From Catonia carolina (Eukaryota; Arthropoda; Insecta; Hemiptera; Achilidae), in the NCBI GenBank assembly GCA_035578175.1, contig JAQMRL010000003.1:82471969-82535968 (forward strand): a DNA stretch of 64,000 bases. The letters run 5' to 3'. The position numbers were made by a program, and so were the translations under genes. Of this stretch, positions 10,864 through 22,774 are shown piece after piece. Below the pieces are notes generated by a model. That model worked only from the letters and a program-made list of their open reading frames with translations, made no database searches and had not been told where the DNA came from. The first letter of the stretch is position 1; the number at the start of each line of letters is the position of its first letter.

Positions 10864-13800
10864 TTTTTTTTTGTAATAGAGATAAGGAGATACGTTTTCA
10901 TGAAAATTAATTTTTACCAAATATATTTATCGTTCTGAAAAGGACAAATTATAGACAAAAATCTGTTAATAAAAAAAATATATATAGAATTCTTGTGAAT
11001 ATCATCAATTCCTCAAAGTTAAATCCAGGACTTTCAGCTACGCAGTCGCGTTCCTTGTTGACCGAACCAAAGAGACATTTAAAATCTTAATTTTGTTTCA
11101 TAAATTTTAAAACCAACAAATTTTGCTTAAAAGTTTGTTTCTCTAATATAAATGGATTTCGGAAATGTAAACAGAGTTTATTTCTTGATTCAGGATGTTT
11201 TACGGAGATTTAATAAGTTATAAATTGCCATTGTTTTGTCTTTAGTAAACTAAAAGAAGTAAAGTTTAATACCATTTTAGTAATCTTTTCTTTTTATGTT
11301 ACTTTTTCTTCTGTTTCGGTATTTTCTTTTTATATCTACTTTGTTATTATTGTTATAAATACTATACACTGTACTCTAGAAATACCGCTCTAAACTTCCA
11401 CCGTCGGAAATGAGTTTTTTCGCACCACCACCTTTCCTTTCTTCCCCTCCAAATATTTCTTTCTTATTTACCTTACATACTTTTTCTCCTATATAAATAC
11501 GAATAATACCAATAAATATTCTGTTAATAGTGTATTTATCAAATTAAAATGTAGTAATAAATATTTACGACGTAATTGCAATTGTTGTAAAATACAATTT
11601 TTATTCTTTTTTTTACTTTTTTCACATGAATAAACAAGTATATCCTTTATGTTGGAAAAATATTCTGTTACTTGCTAAACAATCTCACTTTCTCAAATTC
11701 CTAAAATATATACCGTACTCTCTCGAATATACTGCGCAACCGATTTTCGAAGGTACTTTAGGAAAAAATTGAGACTGTCAAAAATAAAATGAAAACTTAC
11801 CAATTTATTTGTAAATTATGAAAAATCTTCATAACTTTGAATAATTCACTAGCGATAATTGGTACATTTTCATTGTACGTATCTGTAAAACATAATACAG
11901 CTTTATTAGTAAAAAAAAAATTAGAATAAAATCACCCGGCGAAACTCCCATGTAATACACATATATACAGCTATATTGGTAAAAAATTAGAATAAAAAAT
12001 TAACCGGCGAAATGTAAAACAATATACAGTTTTATTAATAAAAAATAAATAAATAAATAAAATTACTCGGCGAAACTCCAATATGATACAACATCGGGGG
12101 ATTAAAAGTTGTTAAAAATATTATTAAATTTAAAGATTGTTTTAAAATGTAAATAGAGTATATGTTAAAAATGACTTCTCGGTCATTCACCGATGTTAAG
12201 TGATCCTCCTTGACGTAGTTAGCTAAATGAGAAAAAAAAATACTTCAAAACTTACCGGGTACTGCCATCTAACAGCAGTACCTTAATACTGAAGGGCACC
12301 CTCGAGAAAATCGGCCCCTATAAGCCAAAAACGGCTTTATTAATAGATTTCGCTTGGTATCGCGATCGCCTCCACCACTGAGTTTTTAGGATAAAACTAG
12401 AAACCTTCTGTAAAACTATGGCTAACTACGGAAGACACATTAATAAAGGGGGTTTATAACTTTCTAACTAGAAAGTTTCTTTGACGAGCTCAGATGCTGA
12501 ACACGAGTCCTTAAAAAAAACTCTCGCTTGTGGAACTGCGAGTGAAGGTACAAAGGTATTCAGCTCACGGAATCCAGTATCCAGTGGAGAAATCCATTCA
12601 TGGATCACATACAAGACAATTCTGTTAAATTCAAACCTTCAGTTTGAAACCAGTTATGCTACCACATCACAGTTTGTTGATTCCACATGAAACGAACTAT
12701 GCGCACACCGTGGAGTGTACTAATTTGTGTATTATAAATTAAAATAAAACATTGCTGTCAGATGCATCAATGTTTTCAAGCTCTTAGCAGAAACACAGGT
12801 GGTATACGGATGGTACCATCTCTTTAAAATTCTGTTGCTGACTTGAATACTCAGCATTGTTAAAACTAACTACAACTAACTTAACTAGGAATTAGGAATA
12901 TATTAAAAACTATGAGGCATTTTAATTGAGGTTAATTAATTTTATTTTATTCTTTTTTTAAAAAAAACATTATTGTTAAAGTAATTAAAATTAAAGATAT
13001 TTATATATGCTTTTATTTTTAAATTCAAATTGTAAGTTTTTTATAAATTTAAAACCTAATACGAAAATTATAAAATAGGGTTATCCATTTATTTTTAAGT
13101 AAATTTTTAAAATACAAGTTAATTTATTTTATAATAAAAAAAAAACAAAAATATACTTAAAATGATTTAACAAAGCAAAACAAAGATAAACAAGACTTAG
13201 TACAGTACAAAATATTTATTTTATTATTTTTATTTTGAGATAACTTTGCTGCTTTTATATATCTAATTTAAAACAAACTGGTTTGATTCTGTAAAATTAA
13301 CTAACCCACAATAATATGAAATAACCCTAACTAAATATTTATACCTAATGTTAAACCATGGTTTTAACTAGCCTACATCGTTGTTTCATTTATTTTTATT
13401 TATTATCTTTAAATCTGATATTTAAATCTATATTTCATATTTCTTATATTTATTCTATTTATCTATATTTAAATTTTTTCATTTACATTTTTTAAAATGG
13501 TTTATTTATTAATTTTTTTTTTACGCCTCATGATTATAAATGTACTTTACATTAAAAAGAAATATATGATATTATATTTACCTTATAAATTTTTCACAGC
13601 ACATAACCACACAACGGCAGAAAACGAACTCGCCAATTTTTGAGAAACACACAACTGACCGGGGAGAAAAATCATACAGAAACGGTGGTGGGGTTCACCA
13701 ATCAGAATCGAAAAAACCGAGAGGATATGTAACGGAAGTTACGATTGGTTTTAGGAAAAAGGCTGTATTTGCTGAAAAACACTTACAGCCTGCAGGAGGG

Positions 13801-14277
13801 GAAAGAGAAAGGTTCTTGGAAATGAACTGCAAAACAAAATATTTTTTTCTAAATTTTTCCCAAGGTAAAAAGTGCTAACTAAGGGTTTCACATAAGAGAA
13901 AGATTTAGGCCCAATAGGCCACAAAGTTCCCAGGGTATTAGGATGGACGGATCGTGTAAAACAGTGTGAGAAAAGCAAGGCCTAAAGAGTGGTATGAATG
14001 AAAAACAACTTGATGATAACTGCTAAGTTGACAATAAAAAGAAACTAAGATTCCATTGTAATAACAATTACAATTCTCTCTCTCTTTTATTTATACAAGA
14101 TTAAAAATGTTCAAATAAGCCAAAGAGCACGTATACGTAAAATTTATTTAAAAAAATCGAAAACAAGTATAGTATGGTAAAACCTTACAGTATCACAATG
14201 AACTAAAATAACTGCTGAACTATAAGAAGTTACTTTTAAATAAAATGAACGAAATTAAAACGAAGAAATAAAATTAA
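10864..14277. other. Long AT-rich stretch with minor tandem repeat
   Basis: Three degenerate about 75-bp units with ACAGCTTTATTAGTAAAAA and CCCGGCGAAACTCC at about 11895-12080. Otherwise no gene or known element. Open frames at 12481-12690 and 13751-13978 (minus) lack domains and splice support. Confidence 0.4.
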
Positions 14278-15720
14278 CTATAATAAGTTACTGTCTGTCG
14301 CCGGTATCGTCGTCACTGTCTTCGTCATTACCGTCGTTGTCAGACCCGCGTCTGGATTTTCGTTCCAAAATGTGTGATCTTCTGAGCCATCGAGCGCAAT
14401 AGAAATAGTCAATTTCAGAAAAAATTTTAAAACAAAACTATTGTGAAATCCGTATCCATGCAGTTTTAAACCACTCGCAGATCGGTTCATATTCCGGCCT
14501 TTTTATTTTTCCCGAAGGTATGTGTACGAGGTTTGATCAAAAAATAACGGGAATTTCTTAATTTCCCGGGTTTTGTAAACCCAATTTCCAAAATCTTTTT
14601 TTTTTACCTTGTTGGTACACCTGTTTTCAACACATGTTCGCATTTGCAGCCATTTTGATTGTACAGTTTATTGTTAGTAATTAAAAAGAGTACACGTGTT
14701 TGCATTCGCTCGGCGATTTGTTACTTCCAAAAAATGGATAAAAGAGTTTGCATTAAATTTTGTGTGAAAAATGATATCAAGTACCATACTCGAAATGTTG
14801 GCAGTGGCATTTGGTGAATCTACCAAATGCCAGTAAAACAAGTGGTTACGGAGTGGTTCAAACTGTTCAAAAATGGTCGTGAAAACGTTCAAAATGACGA
14901 CCGCTCTGGACGCCCTAGCACATCGACAGCGACAACAAGCACATCAAGCACATCAAACAATTTTTTTGGATGTTTTGGGTATGAAACGCGTGGCAGCAAA
15001 GTTCGTTCCGAAATTAGTGAATTTCGAACAAAAAGAACGTCGAGTGGATATTGCCCAAAAATTGGTGAATGAAGTCAACAATGATCCAGAATTTCTGCAA
15101 ACGGTCATAACAGGTTACGTAACATGGGTATATGGGTATGACGTCGAAACCTGGTTTCGAAGTTTCAAGAGAACCATGAAAGAACGGCGTTTTGCCACCA
15201 TTGATGGCATAAAAACAGAATCACTAAAGGAGCTGAAAGCTATACCAAAAAGTGAGTTCCAGATTCTTCCAAGATTGGAAAAAATTCTGGCTCAAGTGTA
15301 TTGTATCTGAGGAGGATTACTTTGAAGGGGACAAAATTGATATAGATGAATAAACACATTTTTTCTAAGAGAACCTAAAATTTTCGTTATTTTTTTATCA
15401 ATCCTCGTATAAGCTCAGTATTTGCCACCCACTGAGTATACAGTTTCTTCATAGCAACCTTAAATGGCTTATTTATGCAAATGTCCAAAGGTTGTAGTAC
15501 ATACGTTAACCCTCCCAGTATGATCACTAAATTCGTTTCCTTTTTTTCGAATATAACGCGCACACCGTTTTATCGAACCGATTTCATTCGAAAAAGGTGT
15601 GCGCCCCAGCGTCACCCGGATATAATCTTGTTTTTTCCGTATATGACCAATATTTTAGAATACAGTTTTAAAGCACAGTTTACAATAATATGACTAATAA
15701 ATTATTCCATATTTGAATCA
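14278..15720 (-). pseudogene. Pogo/Tigger-like DDE transposase C-terminus, interrupted by mariner
   Basis: The minus-strand part at 15410-15560 reads VIILGGLTYVLQPLDICIN then KPFKVAMKKLYTQWV: the QPLD block with the last catalytic Asp of pogo-type transposases. The part at 14278-14525 continues CEWFKTAWIRIS...ALDGSEDHTFWNENPDA and, after a frameshift, an acidic DNDGNDEDSDDDTGDSNLL end. An 881-bp mariner at 14527-15407 separates the two. The acidic end could be mistaken for a host terminal exon, but the ALDGSEDH motif places it in the transposase. Confidence 0.75.
14527..15407 (+). mobile_element. mariner element with internally deleted transposase
   Basis: 30-bp inverted ends CGAGG(T/A)TTGATMAAAAAATA flanked by TA. 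Coding remnants: QVVTEWFKLFKNGREN and DDRSGRPSTS (helix-turn-helix/linker region), LGMKRVAAKFVPKLVNFEQK, ITGYVTWVYGYDVET, then directly RFATIDGIKTES and AIPKSEFQ. The first catalytic Asp region (family GDETW) reads GYVTW, and the segment with the other catalytic residues is deleted. Inactive. 881 bp against about 1.3 kb for intact mariners. Confidence 0.85.
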
Positions 15721-16395
15721 AGTAAATTTGTAATATTTTCAATATTAGCATTATTAAAATCAAGGATTATATAAATCAAGTAGGAACAAAAGATACTGTT
15801 CCGACCAAAGACTAATTTATATCCAATTCATAAATTTACTGTATTGTAACACAAAGAAAAATATTTTTGAATTTTGTTGAAGTTTGAGAAAATCATGTAG
15901 CTTCATAAAATCTGTTCATATTTCCAGTATGCGCACTCCAGTGGTGCAATCAGTAAGTTTTGGCAATGTACTAGAGGAAATGTTATTATTTTAAATAAGA
16001 TGTTAATATTATTTTTATTTTTGTATTACGAGTAAATTTGATTTTTGAGTTAATTACGTAGGGCCTAGTATAATTAAAATTGGGATGATAATAATACAAT
16101 AAACACAAAACTTAGACACTATCAAACTGCAGTAAAACCAACAGTAATAAAACTGTAGTGAAACTCTCTCAAAATTAAAACCGAATAATTTAACCAAAAG
16201 GGTCGTAAACATGGAAAGAAAAATTTTAAGGACATGCATAGTTAAAAAGCATCAGAAAAACGGTTTCTATTACCTATAACCCAGTTCATAAAGATATTGA
16301 CCCAATAACAGATATGATGAGAAAAAAGAGTTTCATGCTATTGTCATACACTAAGAACACCTAATTACTAAGAACACTAATTTTTTAGACAAATA
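15721..16395. other. AT-rich stretch, nothing assignable
   Basis: May contain upstream parts of the pogo-like element, but no motif is readable. Confidence 0.35.
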
Positions 16396-16396
16396 A

Positions 16397-16964
16397 TTGA
16401 AAAGCAAAGATCACTTGGCAACTCCTCTAAGTTGGATAACAGAAATAAAAGAAGATATGCAGGAATTAGAAAAAACAGACGAAGATCTCAGAAATAAAAC
16501 AGAAAATATCAAAATGCTTAACGGTAAAAACACAAGATTTAAATTTAAAGAGAAAATAAGAGGAAAGAGGGTTTATTCAGATCAGGAAAGTAAAGCGAGC
16601 TCTGAAAATTTGAAAAGATACTGGGTAAAGAGGAAACAGCTCAGAAAAATAAATCTAAAGATTGGTTTTGAGTGGTCCCATGTGGCCGTAAAAAATAAAA
16701 AAATTAAAATTGGGAAGAGAGATATGAGAAGAAAAAGAATTTCTAGTTTGAAGAATTTCGTTGTGCCTCAGCGGAGCTGTTCAGAGCTGGGGAATCCAAG
16801 GTCCAAATATTCATTATGATTGCCAACCTCCGGTCGGAGAGTGCACGTTAAGAAAAAATATTAAAATTTTATGTTTTTGTAAGCAGCTAGACCACGAATA
16901 CTGGTGAAACATGCCAGTAAATTTTTCCTAGTGATTTTTTTTGTATAAAAATTGAAGGAAATAA

Positions 16965-16996
<32 letters not shown>
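16397..16996 (+). pseudogene. LINE 3' end: RT tail plus (ATT)n terminus
   Basis: The open frame has WITEIKEDMQELEKTDEDL and basic segments similar to the tail module WIRNVKKDL...KWSEERK found at 50558 and 55020. The sequence ends in an (ATT)n run at 16968-16994, a typical LINE terminus, at the junction with the next element. Confidence 0.6.
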
Positions 16997-18070
16997 AGAT
17001 GAGTATAAATACTTGGGAGTTTATTTTGATCATCACCATAAATGGGATAAACATATTTTCTACATTTCCAGACGGTTACAAGTTGTATCGATGAAACTTT
17101 ACCAGGCACGTTTCTACTTGCCTCTCCATCATAGGCGTCTCCTATCCTTGTCACTGTTTGAGTCTTTAATGCGCTATGGAGTCACGAGCTGGGGTCATGC
17201 CCCTAATTATTTGCTGCCGCGAATAAATGCAATACAAAGAAAAACCTTAAAATTCTTGGTTGGAAAAGGTGAGAATTCTCATCTGAATTTGACAAGACCT
17301 ATAAACAACACCTTTTTAACAGCTAAAGGCCTTTTACATTACCTATTACTGATAAATAACTTTTATGACCCGAGGTACCGTGAACAAGCACGCAGTGACT
17401 ATGAATTACGACGGAAGACATTCATCCAACTTAGAGCTACAAACAACTACGGCAGACGTTTGGACTTTTTTATAATTCCAAAATTACTAAACTCCCTACC
17501 GGATGAAATTTTATTTTTAGGCAAATACAAGGAATTAAAAATAAAATTACTAACATGGGCTGGAAATGTAACATGATATGCACGAGTGCCAGCAGTCAGT
17601 GAACGGAGCCTTAATTGTTAGACTTAGAAGATTAAGAATTTCATCATTCCCTTTTTATTATTATTATTTTTATTATAATCTTTTTTGCTGTTTGTTATAC
17701 TCCATTTCTTTTAATACCGCTTTTGTAATTCATGGTAATATTTTGATGCTATTTTATTTTCATTTTGTATTCTTTTTTTACCTATTCTTTAATAACTCAA
17801 TTATATTTAAAAACTATGATATTATGTATTAGATATATTATATTATTTTTGCACTTCATTAATATTGTTATAAGGTAAGCAGGCTTTTTTTTCATTGTAA
17901 CTTCTACATTTAATTTTATTGTTAACAATCTGTGTTATTGAATTTTTGTATTTTTAATTTTATTGTTTCTTTTGTGGATTTACTTTTGTATATTTCTGTC
18001 GACAGACCCAGGTCTGACGGAAATTATCATTGTAAAAAACGAAAATAAATTGAATTGAATTGAAAAAAAA
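16997..18070 (+). pseudogene. 5'-truncated Jockey/CR1-like LINE, RT C-terminus and 3' end
   Basis: The frame runs DEYKYLGVYFDHHHKWDKHI, then SLFESLMRYGVTSWGHA, INAIQRKTLKFLVGK and IPKLLNSLPDEI, ending at 17576. The order is the post-catalytic thumb region of non-LTR reverse transcriptases. A 3' region ends with AAATTGAATTGAATTG tandem pentamers and A-rich sequence at 18040-18070. Uninterrupted for about 190 codons, so relatively young. Confidence 0.8.
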
Positions 18071-18755
18071 TATATTATTACTACTACTATTGCTTATTAC
18101 TAAGCTTATTATTCGACGATTTATGTTACTTAAAATTCTAAAAAAACTCGAATTCTTCCATAGCAAACAATATGTTATTAATAAATAACAAAATGACTCA
18201 TCGAAAAATCATTTCGATAAAAAAAGCTACTCAAATTTCTATAAACAAATTGATGAAGCGTAAAAAATCAATCACTTGGGAAATCTACAAACCACCAGTT
18301 GAGAGGTTTGAATTCCCAAATTATAAGCTGACAAAGCTTTAATTTTTGTTTATCGTGTATTTCCAATTTTATATTTCAGAATATACGATACAATAAAATC
18401 TTTGTTGAATAAAAATAAATATTTAACCAAACGTAAACAATGTTTTATCATGTAGAAATAAATGAAACACTTCTGTATTAAAAAAATTAATAAAAGTTAA
18501 AAGTAACATATTCTAGGGTTGGGAAATACCTCATTTATAACAATATTAAAATTTGCAAAATTCACTATTTTTTGTACGCCAATTCACTAGTTTTAAATTT
18601 GCAACACTACAATAAAAATACTCATAAATACGCCGGTTAGTGACGGTATACTGTCTATGCGATTTGTGTGTGCGTCACGTTTCAAACTTTGAGAGTGTAA
18701 TTAATATCCGGGCTCCGCTAGTCTTATTTTCTAGTGTAGAATTATTTTACGTTAT
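18071..18755. other. AT-rich stretch, nothing assignable
   Basis: No gene or repeat recognised. Confidence 0.4.
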
Positions 18756-19150
18756 GCCCATACAGGCAGGTGGAGTATTAAACTGTTTGCACTCGATCTG
18801 CTTGTTCCAGGGCTACAAAAATAGTTATATTTCTTATCACACGGTCAGCCAATTATATGACTGAAGCATTAAAAATAGAAGAGGTGTAAAAGACACTAGT
18901 TAGAATTATCTCCTCTGAGAGTAATGAATTTATTCTAAAAAAATACAGCCAGACCCTGTGGTGAATGAAGTGAAGGTGTCATTTGCAGGGTGGAAAGTAG
19001 ATGCTTTTCAGAGGGCTTGGCATGCTGATAAACATACTGTTCCACTCAGTGAAGAAAGCAATGGTAATACACCTCACTTCTCTTTTTATTTAGTTAAGCC
19101 TCTAGAGATTCAAACCAGACTATTAGCGGATGACCTAAACAACAACAAAG
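18756..19150 (+). repeat. SINE-like repeat, family C
   Basis: Full copy: CCCATACAGGCAGGTGGAG through CTCGATCTGCTTGTTCCAG to CTAAACAACAACAAAG. Contains a 66-codon open frame also kept in the copy at 36215. Confidence 0.8.
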
Positions 19151-20347
19151 TAGAGTAGAATTTTCTAATATTTTTTTAGGTTTCTTATCCATCGGGCAGT
19201 TTCTTTGGTTGTTTATAATAAAAGAGACAGGAAAAATTGATAGTGAGGTAGTGTGGTTTTGAACTGTGTAAAGTGAGTGCTAAAATCGGTTTGTACGCCG
19301 CGTATTGAAGCAGTTTCTCCGTAATGGGTAGATTGCCTCTTAATGTTATGGAGTAACCAATTACGTATTAGCATGTAAATGAGACTTCAAATTTTTATAT
19401 ATGGTTTACCTTGCCACTCTACACAACCATGAGTTCTTTTTGAGTAACTTCAGTTAACTATAACAATTTTTTTAAATAAAAATTTCCTCAAATTTCAGGT
19501 TCCGAATAGTGACAAGAAACCTTTTTTGATAAACGTAAAACTCATGGTTTTGTAAAAAGGTACTGTAAAATCTGTGTTAAAATTTTAAGTAAAATGATTC
19601 AGAAGAATTTAGAGAAAATTTTCCTAACGTTAACATGGTAAAAAATAGGGACTCCTCTCGCCTTAAATTATTAAAAATTCCTATTTTATAATTTATTTTA
19701 TATTTAGTAAATTATAAAGTTCTTTTAAAATATTTATTTTTAAATAAAATTTTAAAATATACACTGTCATTTTTCCCCAAAAGAATCATCGTTTAATGTT
19801 CTTTATTGAAGAAAGTTATTAACTGCAGCAGCAAATTACTAAGTGGATAAACCTTCAACGAATAGCTATTGTAAAAGGGATTTGAAGCGTACAACTGGTG
19901 ATAACAGAATCTACCTATCTTGAAAAGGGTTGGAGAAACAAGGTTTGCTGAATGGATGAAAGTGTCATATTTCTTGTCTGAATGAGTAATCGTATCACAT
20001 AAAAGTAGACCTAACCACAAATTTGGCACTTATCTAATGCCAAAGGATTAAAGAGATGAATATAATTCATTTATAAAGTTTCAATAAATCTTCTATTTGT
20101 TACTATAAATCATAGTCCAGTAACACAATTTTTTAAGCTTAAAATTTTTACTTTTGTACATTGTAGAAAAATTATAAAATCTTCTAGTAGTTTGATTTTT
20201 ACATATAATTTTTTTTAAATATCCATTTCAGTTTTTGAATACCATTTCCTTTGAATCCAATACTTTTTTCATAGAGATATTTGTGTAGAATTGTTTTTTC
20301 TTTATATCAAATAAATATATCCTACATTAAAAACAATAAATAATATT
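19151..20347. other. AT-rich stretch, nothing assignable
   Basis: No domain in the minus frame at 19793-20029. No repeat match recognised. Confidence 0.4.
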
Positions 20348-20845
20348 GCCGGCCGCATTGGCATAGTTGGTAACGTGCTCGCCTCTCGAATCCCACTCAG
20401 GCACGGCATATTTTCATACGTTACAAAAAATCATTTCACCTCAGTTTTGAATTATTTTCGGAAAAGTTAGGTGTAGATATATTCGGAATCATGTGCTTAT
20501 TATTTATTACTTCTTATTTGTTTTTCGTTTTAAAGGAAGTTTTGGTTATTTTTTATTTATTTTTTTTTGTTTATTTATTTAAAAATCACTATAAAATTTT
20601 GATTGTAAATATTAATTAAGAACAGTATGAAATGTTTTCATGTTATAATTTGTTAATTACACCAGTGGGTTGTAATTTTTTCATGAGTTGTGCCTAAGTG
20701 ATAAGTTGCATTTATTGTTATTTATAACAGATTATGCATTAAATAAAAAGTTATATGAAAAAAAAATCCTCCATTGTACAATAGTTACACCCCAACGTCG
20801 TCGCTAATGACCGTTGTAGTTGATGCGACGTTAAATAAGTGAATT
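20348..20845 (+). repeat. tRNA-derived SINE family A, interrupted
   Basis: Head GCCGGCCGCATTGGCATAG at 20348 and tail AACGTCGTCGCTAATGACC to GCGACGTTAAATAA at 20790-20840, separated by about 320 bp of unrelated AT-rich DNA. The B box is partly deleted. Confidence 0.7.
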
Positions 20846-20861
20846 TAAAATTAAAATAATA

Positions 20862-21040
20862 TTGTTGGTAACGTTGGTAACGCGCTCGCCTCTCATCATG
20901 CGGTCCTAGGTTCGAATCCCACTCAGGAATGGCATATTTTCATTCGTTACAAAAAATCATTTCATCCTCATTCCGCACAGTTACACCCCAACGTCGTCGC
21001 TAATGACGTTGCAGTTGATTCGACGTTAAATAAACAAATA
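20862..21040 (+). repeat. tRNA-derived SINE family A
   Basis: GTTGGTAACGCGCTCGCC A-box area, GGTTCGAATCC B box, body, and tail CGTCGTCGCTAATGACGTTG to TTCGACGTTAAATAA. It lies head-to-tail with the previous copy and a family B SINE. Confidence 0.85.
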
Positions 21041-21110
21041 AAAAAATATATAAATAAATAATTATCAACAGCAAACAAAGCTGTTTCATGTTAAAATAAA
21101 ATTATAATTT

Positions 21111-21280
21111 GTGGCCGTCTCCGTAAAGTAGTGGTAGCGGGCTAGCCTACAACGCAAAGGTCTCGGGTTCGATTCCTGGCAAGGGTCTAGAAATTTTCAC
21201 AAGTTAAAACCCACTGTTTCGTAACACGACGTAGTCGGTAATAACCGAGCTGTTGATACGACTTTAAATAAACAAAAAAA
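21111..21280 (+). repeat. tRNA-derived SINE family B
   Basis: GTGGCCGTCTCCGTAAAGTAG head, GGGTTCGATTCC B box, and tail GTCGGTAATAACCGAGCTGT to GATACGACTTTAAATAA. The tail resembles family A and the LINE end at 52960-53020. Confidence 0.85.
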
Positions 21281-21339
21281 TAAACTATAATTGAATCGTG
21301 TATTTCAGAAATGTACCTATAGTGTGAGGCAAAGATATT

Positions 21340-21501
21340 ATTGCCCTTTGCGAAGAGGAGCAGAATCGGCTCGCTATTAGCCTTCTCAATAACATTTCAT
21401 TATGTGCTATTACTAACTAGTACACTAGACTTGGTACATCATGAAGTGTTATTGAGAAGGCTAGTAGCGGGCCGATTTTGCTCCTCTCCGCAAAGGGCAA
21501 T
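21340..21501. repeat. Small foldback element, 162 bp hairpin
   Basis: Left arm ATTGCCCTTTGCGAAGAGGA...TTCTCAATAACA is mirrored by right arm TGTTATTGAGAA...TCCTCTCCGCAAAGGGCAAT, about 65 bp per arm with few mismatches. Confidence 0.85.
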
Positions 21502-21864
21502 GATTGGTTTTAGATCAGTAGTAGTACATTGTTGTCACTATTAAACCCACATTTTTTAATCTTTCCATTAATTCCGCATTATTAATTTACTGAAACTCTA
21601 GATTCTCCAATTATTTTTCGTTTAAAACAATCCGGATTTTTTTATATCTTTTTGAATGTTTTCGAGACTTCCAGAATCAGATTTTTAACTTTTACAAATT
21701 TTCTTTAAATACAACATCATTTCACAATAAACTAAAAATACATTAAAAACAACTTTGAACCTACAAATACTATGGTTCCCTATAAAAACTACAAAAGTCT
21801 GATTTTATTTTACTAATATTATATTGTAACATCATTCTAGAAATGGTTGATCGAATAAATTGTT

Positions 21865-22338
21865 AGGTCTTATCTGATAGACGCCCCGCTCACTGTTAGC
21901 GCGCCTACACAAACTGAAAATACAACATGTAATACAACACAGCATTGCGGGTTGCCGGATTTACAGGGGTATATACTTCACGTTCATTGATGGTACATAC
22001 CTTGTTTGTAACTGATGAAATTCCGTTTAAGCAGGAGACCAGAATGCTAATGAAGCTCCACTTAAAAATATTAACACTTAACTATTTTAACACTAATATT
22101 AATATTAACACTTAACACTTAAGTTCTACGGATGAAGTCCACTTAAGCAGGAGGCCAGAATGCTACAATATCATCAATTAATTGTATGAGACGGTGTGTG
22201 TTTATACTTCTGTAATGAATGTGTTACAATACACTCTCCTCAACCGAGTCCTTTAACTGATAATTTTTTAAACATGTTGCATTTGCAGATTTTGTAGGCG
22301 CGCTAATAGAGTGCGGGGCGTCTTAACAGATAAGACCC
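21865..22338. mobile_element. MITE with about 45-bp inverted repeats
   Basis: Ends GGTCTTATCTGATAGACGCC and its inverted partner near 22295-22338 (GGCGTCTTAACAGATAAGACC) continue through GCGCGCCTACA. The approximate 8-bp flank AAATTGTT versus AAATTTGT would suit hAT-type insertion. Internal direct repeat with AGCAGGAG(A/G)CCAGAATGCTA. Non-coding. Confidence 0.75.
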
Positions 22339-22774
22339 AAATTTGTTTATGGTAAAAATTGAGCATGGGATGGAGAGCATTGAACAACGATAGGGAATTG
22401 CGATTAATTTGATGTTTTGAATAGGAATTCTAGGAAATAAAAAATAGTAGAAATAGGCTAATTGTTTTTATTTTGGTTTCTTCTACGATATTCTAGAATA
22501 ACGGCGAAAGATCTCGTTTGTATGGCAAACTATCAGACCGCAAGTACATAAACAGCGTCTTTGTAGTGAGTCAGTCAATACCTGAATTGTGAATAAAAAG
22601 CGTATCGAGCCGTTCGAAATAGTGTCATTACAGGACCGCTCCTACATTACGTTAAATAGTGCCTGTTTTGAGGGTGGTAGTAATTGGTTGTATACATGTA
22701 AATCAGTTGTTTTGATTTTTAAGGACAGTACTCTATGTTTAATCTAGTTTAATATAAGTTTAAATTTTCTATTA

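Noticed and set aside
14278..14415. Possible terminal exon of a third host gene with an acidic tail
   Set aside because: The ALDGSEDH motif and the QPLD block at 15450-15560 identify a pogo-type transposase split by a mariner.
18958..19158. 66-codon frame as a host gene
   Set aside because: It lies inside a SINE-like repeat with several copies; kept only as a note on that family.
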